Origin: UBA3792 sp964426415
GTDB lineage: Bacteria > Bacillota > Clostridia > Christensenellales > CAG-138
DNA: 40,336 nt
Direction: 5' to 3'
Assembly: GCA_964426415.1 (NCBI GenBank)
Contig: CAYRQM010000016.1
Location: 1-40,336 of the forward strand
Part shown: in pieces, positions 1 to 7,700 of the stretch
Layout: each line of letters starts with the position of its first letter
Numbering within the stretch: the stretch's first letter is position 1
Program-made: the position numbers and the translations under genes
The notes under the pieces: generated by a model
The model's database searches: none
What the model was told of the DNA's origin: nothing
The model's input: only the letters and a program-made list of their open reading frames with translations

Positions 1-163
1 CCCCCTACACGCAATCCTCCCTCACTTTTACCCGGAACTATTTTACACCAACCAATTTTGCAACAAATTTTGATGAACTCTGCCGAAAATGGGACAGCCC
101 GATTGGTATGCTGTCTTTGTCGAAAGGAAACGACGCAGTACCAAAGAAGGAGGAAACGTAAGC

Positions 164-244
164 ATGAAGGAAGCCGTACTGTATTGGTTCACCAAGAGGA
201 AGCTTCGCCGCGCCGTGGCGAAATACTATATGATGTGCGTTTGA
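164..244 (+). CDS. possible 26-residue ORF
   Basis: A short reading frame (MKEAVLYWFTKRK...) starts with ATG 164 behind a good Shine-Dalgarno (AAGGAGG, about 9 bases upstream) and stops just before a strong terminator. The product would be basic, with about eight Lys/Arg residues, and has no recognisable domain. A short inverted repeat (GACAGC at 93-98, GCTGTC at 110-115) lies upstream, but I could not place a convincing promoter in positions 1-163. It is either a real small protein or the end of a small transcript that begins outside the window. Confidence 0.4.
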   Translation: MKEAVLYWFTKRKLRRAVAKYYMMCV

Positions 245-252
245 CCGCGCTT

Positions 253-286
253 GTGCCGTGCCGCCCGCTTTGGACGGCACTTTTTC
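253..286 (+). terminator. rho-independent terminator
   Basis: The stem GTGCCGT / ACGGCAC (253-259 with 274-280) is followed directly by TTTTT. It lies 9 bases after the stop of the 26-residue ORF and before the promoter of the next gene. Confidence 0.75.
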
Positions 287-331
287 ACATTTAGTAACCC
301 TTGATTTTCACATTCTTGCCTTGTGATTCGC

Positions 332-360
332 TTGCAATGCACGATAGGATATAGTATAAT
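332..360 (+). promoter_or_regulatory. sigma-A-type promoter placing the start point on the ATG
   Basis: TTGCAA (332-337), a 17-base spacer and a perfect TATAAT (355-360). Only six bases separate the -10 box from ATG 367, so the expected transcription start falls on or next to the start codon. No Shine-Dalgarno can therefore be on the mRNA. Confidence 0.75.
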
Positions 361-366
361 TCCCCT

Positions 367-1311
367 ATGAAGATTGTGCCACGCAAGCAACTCTATAAGG
401 ATCTGCTTGTTGCCGTGCTCACGCTCGGGATGGTTCCTTCTTTTGTGGGCTGCAAACAGCCTGCCGCTGCCCCTGCAACGAACACGCTTGCCGCACAGTT
501 GGATGCGCTGCGTCCGACGGATGCAGAATCGCTGCCGCTGCCCGCACGCGCCCTTTGCATCAACGTGATCGACGTTGGGCAAGGCGACGCCTTCCTGCTG
601 GTCTCGCCCAACGGCATGACCATGCTGGTGGACGCGGGTACGTCCGATTCCTTCGAAACGGTGGACGCCGTATTGCAGACGCACGCCATTACCACGCTGG
701 ATGCGGTGGTTGCCACCCATCCGCACGCCGACCACATCGGCGGTATGGCGGACGTCTTTGCCTCCTACGAGGTCGCCGCGTTCTTTTGGACGGGTTGCGA
801 AGCGGATTCCGCTTGCTACAACGCCCTGTGCGATGCGGTGGACGCCGAAGGCTGTCCCGTGTACACGCTGGATGCGGATATGGCGTTCTACTGGGATCCC
901 GATTGCGTCGTCACGGTGCTCAGCCCCATCCCCGGCTGTCTGTACAGCGACTGCAACAACGCTTCGCTCGTGCTGCGCATCGCCTATGGCGACACCGCCA
1001 TGCTCTTGTGCGGCGATGCGGGCGCCCAAGCAGAAGCGTTCCTGCTGAATCGGTTCGAACCGCCTGCCCTCCATGCCGATGTGCTGAAGCTTGGGCATCA
1101 CGGGTCGTCCGATGCGACGAGCGACGCATTCTTAGCAGCCGTCGCGCCGCGCTACGCGGTTGTGTCCGTCGGTGCGGACAACAGCTATGGACACCCGCAC
1201 ACCGAAACGCTGTCGCGTCTTGCCAATGCAGGGATTCCCCTGTATCGAACCGACTGCGACGGCTTCATCCAGATTCTACTTGACGGGACGAACGTGATCG
1301 TCCGACCGTAA
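367..1311 (+). CDS. ComEC-like metallo-beta-lactamase-fold lipoprotein
   Basis: A 314-residue exported hydrolase-like protein. The N-terminus has basic residues, a hydrophobic stretch and a lipobox (FVGC, Cys29), so it should be a membrane-anchored lipoprotein. The rest is a single metallo-beta-lactamase domain of the kind found at the C-terminus of the DNA-uptake protein ComEC: IDVGQGDA at 68-75, the metal motif HPHADH at 118-123, and LKLGHHGS near residue 240. The substrate is unknown; relatives act on nucleic acids or phosphodiesters. There is no ComEC channel or OB domain, so it is a stand-alone secreted version. The mRNA appears leaderless. The following zinc-ribbon gene begins 15 bases later and is probably co-transcribed. 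Confidence 0.85.
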   Translation: MKIVPRKQLYKDLLVAVLTLGMVPSFVGCKQPAAAPATNTLAAQLDALRPTDAESLPLPARALCINVIDVGQGDAFLLVSPNGMTMLVDAGTSDSFETVDAVLQTHAITTLDAVVATHPHADHIGGMADVFASYEVAAFFWTGCEADSACYNALCDAVDAEGCPVYTLDADMAFYWDPDCVVTVLSPIPGCLYSDCNNASLVLRIAYGDTAMLLCGDAGAQAEAFLLNRFEPPALHADVLKLGHHGSSDATSDAFLAAVAPRYAVVSVGADNSYGHPHTETLSRLANAGIPLYRTDCDGFIQILLDGTNVIVRP

Positions 1312-1326
1312 TGAAAGGAGCAACCT

Positions 1327-2016
1327 ATGAAAACCTGCCCAAATTGTAACAAACGTGTCAGCGACACCGCGAAGTTTTGCTTCTTCTGTGGCGTCAATGT
1401 CTCTGACGTGACGCCAGACGATGAAACGCCCACCGTGCTGACCGCACCCGCGCCGATCGTCGTCATCGAGCCAAACGATGCGCCCCCTGCGGCAGACGCG
1501 CCCGTGGTCGAAGACGCGCCCGTTGTCGAAGACGCACCCACTGTCGAAGAAGCACCCATGATTGAAGACACGCCCGTTGTCGAAGAACCCGTCGTGATCG
1601 AGCCGGAAGCGCCCACCCCGCAAGAGCCCATCGCGTTTGAGCCGGAAGTGCCGCAAGCCGCGCCCACGCCTGTCGTGACGCCCGTTGCCGCACCGCAGCC
1701 CACGCCTGCCGCGCCCGCAGAAGCCGCACCCCAAGCGGCGCCCGTGTACGCGACCGATTCGCGTTCGCTGCTGTCCACCTTCGAATACATTCTGTTAAGC
1801 ATTCTGTTCCACATTCCTGTAGTGGGGCTGATTTTCCTGTTTGTATGGGGCTGTGGTTCGCCCAAGAACATCTCCAAAAAGCGCTTCTCCTTGGCGGTGC
1901 TCATTATGCGGCTGCTGTTCTACATCCTGCTTGCCGCAGCCGTGATCCTTTGCCTGCTTTTCTGCAGCGGTTTTGTCGCCTCTTGGGCTGCAAAGCTTTC
2001 TGCGCTGCTCGCATAA
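1327..2016 (+). CDS. zinc-ribbon membrane protein with acidic repeat linker
   Basis: A 229-residue protein in three parts. Residues 1-25 form a zinc ribbon with Cys4, Cys7, Cys18 and Cys21. Residues about 30-145 are a Pro/Ala/Glu/Val-rich linker containing imperfect six-residue repeats of the type VVEDAP. Residues about 157-222 hold two hydrophobic membrane segments separated by a short basic loop (GSPKNISKKR). There is no signal peptide, so the ribbon is probably cytoplasmic. AAAGGAG precedes ATG 1327 at good spacing. The function is unknown; the ribbon-linker-membrane layout is common in Clostridia. A terminator follows the stop. Confidence 0.8.
   Translation: MKTCPNCNKRVSDTAKFCFFCGVNVSDVTPDDETPTVLTAPAPIVVIEPNDAPPAADAPVVEDAPVVEDAPTVEEAPMIEDTPVVEEPVVIEPEAPTPQEPIAFEPEVPQAAPTPVVTPVAAPQPTPAAPAEAAPQAAPVYATDSRSLLSTFEYILLSILFHIPVVGLIFLFVWGCGSPKNISKKRFSLAVLIMRLLFYILLAAAVILCLLFCSGFVASWAAKLSALLA
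1501..1587 (+). repeat. imperfect 18-bp in-frame repeats
   Basis: About five tandem copies of an 18-base unit resembling CCCGTTGTCGAAGACGCG encode the VVEDAP-like repeats of the zinc-ribbon protein. The copies differ at several bases, so this looks like an old expansion. Confidence 0.7.
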
Positions 2017-2028
2017 CAACAACAAGCA

Positions 2029-2058
2029 AAGCCGTCCGCATTGGGACGGCTTTTTGTT
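2029..2058 (+). terminator. terminator between convergent genes
   Basis: The stem AAGCCGTCC / GGACGGCTT is followed by TTTTTGTTTT on the plus strand. It sits between the convergent zinc-ribbon gene and cpsB and may also end cpsB transcripts. Confidence 0.8.
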
Positions 2059-2068
2059 TTGCGAAAAA

Positions 2069-2698
2069 TTAGTTGAGCTTTGCGACGACGCGCAAGAAGG
2101 TTTCGTAGTCTTGCGGGCAATGCGCGTCGCTTGCGATGAAATCGACCATATCGTGTTTGAGCAGATACTTGGCGGCGCGGCGGCTTGCGGAGGTGAAGGA
2201 CTGCACCAGCGCATCGGCGGAAAGCTGAAACAGGCAGCCCATTTCGTAGTAGCGTTCGCACATCCGATGATCCATCTGCATCTCGACGTTGCGTTCGGGA
2301 TGGGCGATGACCAACTCCAGCTGCTGACGCTGCAAGCAATAGAGGATTTCTTCTACGTCAGAAAACGCCGTATTGTGCCCCAGTTCGAACAGGAGGCGGT
2401 TGGTTGCGCCCAAGCAAAACCGTGTGCGGTAGGACGCGACCTCGTCCGGCTCGAATTCGTTGTAGTAAAACTCGCACCCAAACTGCAGGTCGATGCCACG
2501 CGCCTTGGCTTCGGGACAAAGCGCCAAATACGCGTCGTGCTGGGCGGCACGGTCTTTGTATTTGCCCCGATAATGCGGTGTGGCAATGATGGTCTTGACG
2601 CCGCCGCGTGCCGCGATGTCCAGCATCCGCTTGGACTCGCTCGTGGTTTTCGCGCCGTCGTCTACGCCCGGCAGAATATGGCAGTGCATATCGACCAT
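2069..2698 (-). CDS. cpsB: CpsB/CapC-type tyrosine phosphatase (PHP fold)
   Basis: A 209-residue manganese-dependent PHP-family phosphatase. In known systems this protein dephosphorylates the Tyr-rich tail of the CpsD kinase and so controls capsule or exopolysaccharide export. The start MVDMHCHILPGVDDGA carries the first metal ligands (His5, His7), ATPHY and AHPERN motifs follow, and SDAHC lies near residue 190. The length matches the family. It starts three bases after the stop of cpsD, the last of four genes in the operon. No polysaccharide biosynthesis genes are nearby, so the controlled polymer is not visible in this window. Confidence 0.9.
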   Translation of the reverse strand: MVDMHCHILPGVDDGAKTTSESKRMLDIAARGGVKTIIATPHYRGKYKDRAAQHDAYLALCPEAKARGIDLQFGCEFYYNEFEPDEVASYRTRFCLGATNRLLFELGHNTAFSDVEEILYCLQRQQLELVIAHPERNVEMQMDHRMCERYYEMGCLFQLSADALVQSFTSASRRAAKYLLKHDMVDFIASDAHCPQDYETFLRVVAKLN

Positions 2699-2701
2699 GG
2701 C

Positions 2702-3454
2702 TTAACCCTCGTCGCCCTGCGACCTTGCCTTGTTGCGCTTTTTTTGCTTACGCTTGCCGTTGGAATTGTAGCGATTGTAGTAGCGGTTGTAGTAGTAGTA
2801 ATAGTAGTAGTAATTGCCGTTGTCCCCGCCGCCGACGCGGTTGAGCACGACGCCCAAGATGCGCGCATCGACTTTGCGCAGCTGATCGACCACCGCCTTG
2901 ACCGCCGAACCCTGTGCGCGCCCCGGCTGCATGACCAAGATGGTGCCGTCCGCTTGCGCGGCAAGCAGCGCAGCGTCGATAAACGAGCCCAGCGGCGGCG
3001 TGTCGAACAGGATGATGTCGAAGTGCTTTTTGGCTTCTTTGATGAAGGCGCCGAAGCGTTTGGAGTTGACGAACTCGACGGGGTTGGTGATCTTGCCGCC
3101 GCAGTCCATCAGATATAAGCCCTTTTGCCGCGTCTCAGACGCCGCTTCCAGCACGGAAACTTCGCCATAGATGACCTGCAAAGAGCCATATTGGGGACGC
3201 TGCCGAAACAGGTTCGCCAGCATGGGGCGGCGGCAGTCGGTTTCGACCAACAGCACGCGCTTGCCCGATTCTGCAAAGGCGATGCCAAGGAAGCAGCAGA
3301 TGGACGTTTTGCCCTCGCTGGCAAATGGGCTTGTGAGCACCAGTGTCTTGATGTCCGTATCCAAGCGGGAAAACATGATATTCGTGCGAAGCGTCTTGAT
3401 CGCTTCCCGCACGCTGGAACGTGTTTGATAGTATTTGTCGATAATGTTTGCCAT
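2702..3454 (-). CDS. cpsD: CpsD-type bacterial tyrosine kinase
   Basis: A 250-residue cytoplasmic BY-kinase. It has the Walker A region SEGKT at 46-50, the Walker A' strand VLLVETDCRRP at 67-77 (ETD where many members have DAD), and the Walker B strand IILFDTPP at 147-154. The C-terminal tail holds eleven tyrosines between residues 215 and 229 followed by a very basic end; the known family autophosphorylates on such a cluster. Its activator should be the membrane protein CpsC, encoded 12 bases upstream, and its phosphatase CpsB, 3 bases downstream. Confidence 0.92.
   Translation of the reverse strand: MANIIDKYYQTRSSVREAIKTLRTNIMFSRLDTDIKTLVLTSPFASEGKTSICCFLGIAFAESGKRVLLVETDCRRPMLANLFRQRPQYGSLQVIYGEVSVLEAASETRQKGLYLMDCGGKITNPVEFVNSKRFGAFIKEAKKHFDIILFDTPPLGSFIDAALLAAQADGTILVMQPGRAQGSAVKAVVDQLRKVDARILGVVLNRVGGGDNGNYYYYYYYYNRYYNRYNSNGKRKQKKRNKARSQGDEG
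2768..2812 (-). repeat. tyrosine-codon microsatellite in cpsD
   Basis: A run of TAC/TAT codons encodes eight consecutive tyrosines and then YY and Y separated by Asn-Arg. The trinucleotide repeat could change length by slippage without shifting the frame, altering the number of phosphorylation sites. Confidence 0.7.
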
Positions 3455-3466
3455 GGTACGCCCCCC

Positions 3467-4117
3467 TTACTTGTCGAACTTGGGAATCTTGGCAAGCACG
3501 GGCAATTCCAGCACGCGCTCAACGTCTTCCTGAGTACGGATCGTGGTGTTCAGTAACTCGACCAGCAGCGAAATGCCGATGGCGGCGGCAAGCCCCAACG
3601 CAAAGCCCAGAACGGTGTTGCGCATCCGCTGCGGGCCGGAAGGGCTGGTGGGCAGCTGCGGGTATTCCACCGTGGAAATCTCGTTGGTGTTGAGGTATTC
3701 CTCACCGTATTCGCAGGCGACGCCCGTCAGCGCGTCGCACACGGCGTATGCCAGATTGGGATCGGCGGACGTCACCGTCACCTTTACGATACGGGTGTCT
3801 TCGATTTTGCTGACGCTGATGCTGCACGTTTTGACCAACGCCGTGCTGCGCCCGATGCGCTCCGCCACGCGATCCAAGACGGGCGTCGTGGTCACGAGGT
3901 GGCAGAAGTCGTTGATGATGTTCTCGGATGTGCTGAGGTCGCTGGAGCTGAGCGTGTCGCTGCGCTGCTGCAAAACCAAGATTTCGGACTTGGCGGTGTA
4001 CACCTCGTCCACCACTTGGTAGAAGTAGAAGCCCGCCGCCATTGTGGTTACAATGGGCAACAGGATGATGAGCAGCAGCCATTTCTTGAATATTCGAAGT
4101 ACGTCTTGAATTGTCAT
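3467..4117 (-). CDS. cpsC: Wzz/CpsC-type polysaccharide co-polymerase (kinase activator)
   Basis: A 216-residue membrane protein of the Wzz family (CpsC, CapA, YveK). It has a short cytoplasmic N-terminus, a membrane helix at about 12-33, an extracytoplasmic domain, a proline-rich segment (PTSPSGPQRMRN) before the second helix at about 172-190, and a short cytoplasmic tail. In relatives the tail activates the partner kinase and the protein sets polymer chain length. The Shine-Dalgarno AAGGGGAG precedes ATG 4117. It starts 21 bases after the carboxypeptidase-like gene. Confidence 0.9.
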   Translation of the reverse strand: MTIQDVLRIFKKWLLLIILLPIVTTMAAGFYFYQVVDEVYTAKSEILVLQQRSDTLSSSDLSTSENIINDFCHLVTTTPVLDRVAERIGRSTALVKTCSISVSKIEDTRIVKVTVTSADPNLAYAVCDALTGVACEYGEEYLNTNEISTVEYPQLPTSPSGPQRMRNTVLGFALGLAAAIGISLLVELLNTTIRTQEDVERVLELPVLAKIPKFDK

Positions 4118-4138
4118 TTGCGACTCCCCTTGCTTGTG

Positions 4139-5707
4139 TTACATTTTTCGCATCTTGCGATACGCGTTAATCGGCAGATAAATCATGATGAGAATGAACG
4201 GAATACCGATGCCAAAAATCACCCACGTTTGCCATTGGATGGATGCAAGCCACTCGCCAAACGTCTTGGGCGAATCGTCCAAGATCGAATCGTCGGTGGC
4301 GGCGACGGGCGTGGTCTGCTGTGCCTTTGCCTTTTGGACGTAGGTCGGCACCGTGAGAAGCAGCGTGTCGCCGAAGTAGATTTCCAACATGGTGAACGGA
4401 TCGCCCACGGCGTAGGTGCGATCGGTAAGCAGCTCCTCATCGTAGCGGTAGGTGATGGCGCTTGCGCTGGAGCTGTCCAGCGTGATCAGCCGTGTCAACG
4501 CCGTCAAATCGACCGCCTTATAGAAGCGTTCCTCCGCCGCCGTAACGTCGTATTCGTCGCCGCGCAGTACGGTGATTTCCAACGCGGGCAGCTTGCAATA
4601 GTTTTTGTGGACGCCGCCCGAACCGTTGCAGTACGGGCACGACATCTCGTCCAAGACCATGTCCAGCATCTTATTGCAGCCCACCATGCCAAAGAAGGAC
4701 GGTGTGCGCTTCATCAAAGCGCAAAGATTGGCGGAAGCCGAAGCGTCGGCAGCCACTGCAACGCCAATGACCGCGCCGGAATACTTGCGCTCCAAGTTGA
4801 TGGTGGAACGCATCCAATTGACGCGCTCCGTCAATGCCAAAAACGTCTGTCCGCTGCCCTTGTGGAACGCGTACCCGAACACGGTGGCGTCATACAGGGA
4901 CGATTCTTTGTTGCGCGGATCGTTTGCATCCAGCGAGAAGGTGAAATTGCCTTGGTACAGGCAGCCGATGAGATAGTCGGTGTTGCCGATGAGCGATGCA
5001 TAGGTGTCGTCTTTATACAGGCTGTACAGCAGCCGCACGGTGTCCGCCGCCGTGGTCTTTTGCCCGCTCTCGCGCAAGCCGTATGGATTGGTGTAAACCG
5101 TATCGGTCATGTTGAGGCGCAGCGCTTCTTCGTTCATTGCCGCAACCACCGCATCCTTGGGCGTCGCCTGCGGGTTGATTTCGACGCCGAGCAGGTTGGT
5201 CAGCACCGTCGCCGCCTGCTGCGATTCGCATAGGAGCATCGCCGCAATCAGCTGCACCACCTGCACGTCCGCGCCGTATACGATGCCCGTCGCGTCCGTA
5301 AGCGTCATGTTGAGCTTGGTGGAATCCAGATGAATGACCGCGTCAGGGTCTAAATAGTTCAGCGCCAGCTTGGTGGTCATCAGCATGGAGATGCTGCCCT
5401 CCAAGGCGTAGGTGACGTCCGCTTTGTTTTGATAGAGGATGTCGCCCGAATCGGCGTTCAGCAGCATGACGGACTGTAGATTGGCAGCCTCGGGCGCGTC
5501 GAAGGTGAAGGTTTCGAGACAGAACGCAGTCTGCATCTCTTTCGGAAGGACATCGTCATAAACGGCGCAGTTGTCGAAGGGCGCCGTGTTGTCATTCGGC
5601 TGCTCCGTCGCAGTCGGCTCCGCCGTTTCCTCTGCAATTGCCACGGGACACAAACAGACCGCCACCATGCAGGCGAGCAGCAGCCAAGCAACCAAAGCGC
5701 GTTTCAT
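4139..5707 (-). CDS. D-alanyl-D-alanine carboxypeptidase-like protein (S11), catalytic motifs degraded
   Basis: A 522-residue exported protein with the fold signature of S11 penicillin-binding proteins. A signal peptide covers residues 1-26 and a C-terminal membrane helix precedes a basic tail, so it is anchored at both ends or by the tail. The segment LLNADSGDILYQNKAD (82-97) aligns with the start of the S11 domain. The three active-site motifs are altered: the SxxK position reads SISM (105-108), SxN reads SQQ (162-164), and KTG reads KGS (283-285). I infer a non-catalytic peptidoglycan-binding protein. A C-terminal half with a CPYC...C cluster follows. A near-consensus promoter lies upstream and cpsC, cpsD and cpsB follow. 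ATG 5707 was chosen for its Shine-Dalgarno (AGGAGG) and signal peptide. Confidence 0.8.
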   Translation of the reverse strand: MKRALVAWLLLACMVAVCLCPVAIAEETAEPTATEQPNDNTAPFDNCAVYDDVLPKEMQTAFCLETFTFDAPEAANLQSVMLLNADSGDILYQNKADVTYALEGSISMLMTTKLALNYLDPDAVIHLDSTKLNMTLTDATGIVYGADVQVVQLIAAMLLCESQQAATVLTNLLGVEINPQATPKDAVVAAMNEEALRLNMTDTVYTNPYGLRESGQKTTAADTVRLLYSLYKDDTYASLIGNTDYLIGCLYQGNFTFSLDANDPRNKESSLYDATVFGYAFHKGSGQTFLALTERVNWMRSTINLERKYSGAVIGVAVAADASASANLCALMKRTPSFFGMVGCNKMLDMVLDEMSCPYCNGSGGVHKNYCKLPALEITVLRGDEYDVTAAEERFYKAVDLTALTRLITLDSSSASAITYRYDEELLTDRTYAVGDPFTMLEIYFGDTLLLTVPTYVQKAKAQQTTPVAATDDSILDDSPKTFGEWLASIQWQTWVIFGIGIPFILIMIYLPINAYRKMRKM

Positions 5708-5740
5708 GCCGCACCTCCTATCCGCAAAAATACACAAAAT

Positions 5741-5770
5741 ATTATATCCCGAAACCGCATCCCGTGTCAA
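5741..5770 (-). promoter_or_regulatory. consensus sigma-A promoter for the cps-control operon
   Basis: Perfect TTGACA (5765-5770) and perfect TATAAT (5741-5746) with an 18-base spacer. The -35 box overlaps the stop codon of the ribokinase gene. The predicted leader before ATG 5707 is about 27 bases. Confidence 0.85.
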
Positions 5771-6648
5771 TCTATTTGCTTCAAAAAGGCTTCTACCGCC
5801 TTTGCATTTGGGATGGAAGCCGCCGCGCCCGCGACGCCGACCGCCAGTGCGGACGCCGCTGTGGCATAGCGCAGCGCCACGCGGGCGGGTGCGCCCAGCG
5901 CGACCTTTGCCGCAAAGCAGCCCAAGAACGTGTCGCCCGCCCCCGTCGTATCGATGGTGCGCACCAAAAACGCGGGCGTTTGGATGGTTTCTGCCCCGTC
6001 AAAGCACATGCTGCCCCGTTTGCCTTGGGTCATGATGCATTTTTGATTGGGAAACCGTGCCCGCAGCGCGTCCCAGTCGCCCGCAAGCGCCGCCGCTTCG
6101 GTTTCGTTCACCACCAGCCAATCCACCTCGGAAAGCGCCATCTCGCGCACATCGTCCGTCATGGGAGCAGGATTGAACAGCACGGTCATCCCTTGCGCCT
6201 TTGCCTTGCGCATGGCGTAGGAAACGCCGTTGCACTCGTTTTGCAGCAGCAGCAGATCGCCCTTTCCAAAGCCCGCAAGCATCTCGTCCAACTCGGCTTC
6301 GGTGAGGCTATGGTTGGCGCCGCCGAATACCAGAATTGCGTTTTCGCCGCCGTCGTTGACTTGGATGATGGCGTGACCGCTTCCGCCGCTGCGCCGCAGC
6401 ACACGCGTGCAGTCCACGTCGGACTTTTGCAAAACGTTCAGCAGCGGGTCGCCGTCGATGCCCACCGCGCCGCCGTGACACACCGACGCGCCCATCCGTG
6501 CTGCGGCAAGGGATTGATTCAGCCCTTTTCCGCCGCAAAACGACTGGAGCGTTTTGACGGGCAGCGTTTCACCGCCTTGCACGATGTGGGAAACGAAGTA
6601 GGTTTGATCCAGATTGAGGGAACCGATGTTGAGGATTCGGTTAGGCAT
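5767..6648 (-). CDS. rbsK: ribokinase (PfkB family)
   Basis: A 293-residue cytoplasmic sugar kinase. PfkB motif 1 is GGKGLNQ at 39-45 and motif 2 is DTTGAGDTF at 233-241, with Asp239 as the expected catalytic base. The start MPNRILNIGSLNLDQ is typical of ribokinase. It phosphorylates D-ribose to ribose 5-phosphate, and the neighbour supplies ribose: the nucleoside hydrolase stop overlaps this start by eight bases, implying translational coupling. Specificity for ribose over deoxyribose is inferred from that context. The in-frame ATG further upstream at 6678 lies inside the previous gene and is less likely. Confidence 0.9.
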   Translation of the reverse strand: MPNRILNIGSLNLDQTYFVSHIVQGGETLPVKTLQSFCGGKGLNQSLAAARMGASVCHGGAVGIDGDPLLNVLQKSDVDCTRVLRRSGGSGHAIIQVNDGGENAILVFGGANHSLTEAELDEMLAGFGKGDLLLLQNECNGVSYAMRKAKAQGMTVLFNPAPMTDDVREMALSEVDWLVVNETEAAALAGDWDALRARFPNQKCIMTQGKRGSMCFDGAETIQTPAFLVRTIDTTGAGDTFLGCFAAKVALGAPARVALRYATAASALAVGVAGAAASIPNAKAVEAFLKQID

Positions 6649-7573
6649 AGTATCCAAAGCATGCCTCCAGCGTTTCAAAGAAGCGCGCTTCGTCCACCGC
6701 TGTCGCCACGCCCACGTTTTCGGGCTTGCCGCTTTTGTGGAAGCAGTCGCAGTTGGTACGGCCGTAGCTGGACGCGGACTGTATATCGACCTCGACGTAC
6801 ATCGGCTCGATGGTAAACAGGGTGGGATCGAGCAGATAGGCGATGGTGCAAGGGTCGTGCAGCGGGCCGTAGTCCAGTCCGAAGAACGTCTTTTGGCTGT
6901 TGCAGTAGAAGCGCATCATGTCGCAAAACAGCTTTGCCGCCACATTGCCCGCAAAGCGCCGTGCATAGTCCTCGACCCGTCCAAGCGTGACACGCACTTC
7001 GCGGGTGACGTCCAAGCCGATCATCACGACGGGACGGCCGCAGGAAAAGACGATGTGCGCCGCTTCCGGGTCTGCCAAGATGTTGAACTCGGCGGCAGGC
7101 GTCATGTTGCCCAGCCCCATGGAACCGCCCATGCAGACGAAGCGGGCAATCTTGGGTGCGATGTCGGGCGCGATGCGCAGCGCGGTCGCCACGTTGGTCA
7201 TGGGGCCTGTGGTGACCACGATCACGTCGCCGTCGCTGTTGCGCAGCGTGCGGATGAGGTATTCGATGGCGTGCATGGATGCGGGATGCTTGTGCAGCGG
7301 CGGGAACACAGGCCCGTCCAGCCCCGTCTCGCCGTGAATTTCGGGACAGATGATGCGGTCGCGCACCATGGGCAGCTCCATGCCCGCATAGACGGGGACG
7401 TCCTCGCGTCCCAGCTGCTGCAGCACATGGCAGGCGTTGGTCACCGTCTTTTGCAGTGTTTGGTTGCCCGCTGCCACCGTCACGCCAAGCAGCGTGATGG
7501 CAGGGTGCTTTGCCGCCATGATGAGGGCGACGGCGTCGTCATGACCGGGATCGCAATCCAGTATCAGCTTCAT
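6641..7573 (-). CDS. nucleoside hydrolase (inosine-uridine preferring family)
   Basis: A 310-residue enzyme that splits N-glycosidic bonds of nucleosides into base and ribose. The calcium-binding signature is at the N-terminus (ILDCDPGHDDA, 4-14), VTTGPMTNVATAL lies near residue 120, and a conserved His is in the C-terminal part. The length fits the RihA/B/C family; the preferred base cannot be told. GGAGGCG precedes the ATG. With rbsK it forms a two-gene nucleoside salvage operon. Upstream, GTTCAC (7621-7626) and GTGAAC (7640-7645) form an inverted repeat that could be an operator, and TATGAT lies between it and the gene, but I could not pair it with a good -35. Confidence 0.9.
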   Translation of the reverse strand: MKLILDCDPGHDDAVALIMAAKHPAITLLGVTVAAGNQTLQKTVTNACHVLQQLGREDVPVYAGMELPMVRDRIICPEIHGETGLDGPVFPPLHKHPASMHAIEYLIRTLRNSDGDVIVVTTGPMTNVATALRIAPDIAPKIARFVCMGGSMGLGNMTPAAEFNILADPEAAHIVFSCGRPVVMIGLDVTREVRVTLGRVEDYARRFAGNVAAKLFCDMMRFYCNSQKTFFGLDYGPLHDPCTIAYLLDPTLFTIEPMYVEVDIQSASSYGRTNCDCFHKSGKPENVGVATAVDEARFFETLEACFGYYA

Positions 7574-7649
7574 AAATATCGCCTCCTGTTTTTCATCAGA
7601 ATCATATCATATTCTGCGCCGTTCACCGATGAATAGACCGTGAACATTG

Positions 7650-7684
7650 AAAAAAGAGAACCCGCAGCGGAAGCCCGCTGCGGG
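7650..7684 (-). terminator. terminator of the hydrogenase operon
   Basis: A 10-bp perfect stem (CCCGCAGCGG with CCGCTGCGGG, 7661-7670 and 7675-7684) is followed on the minus strand by TTCTCTTTTTTC. It lies just downstream of the last hydrogenase gene. Confidence 0.85.
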
Positions 7685-7700
7685 AAGGATCGCGTATGGG

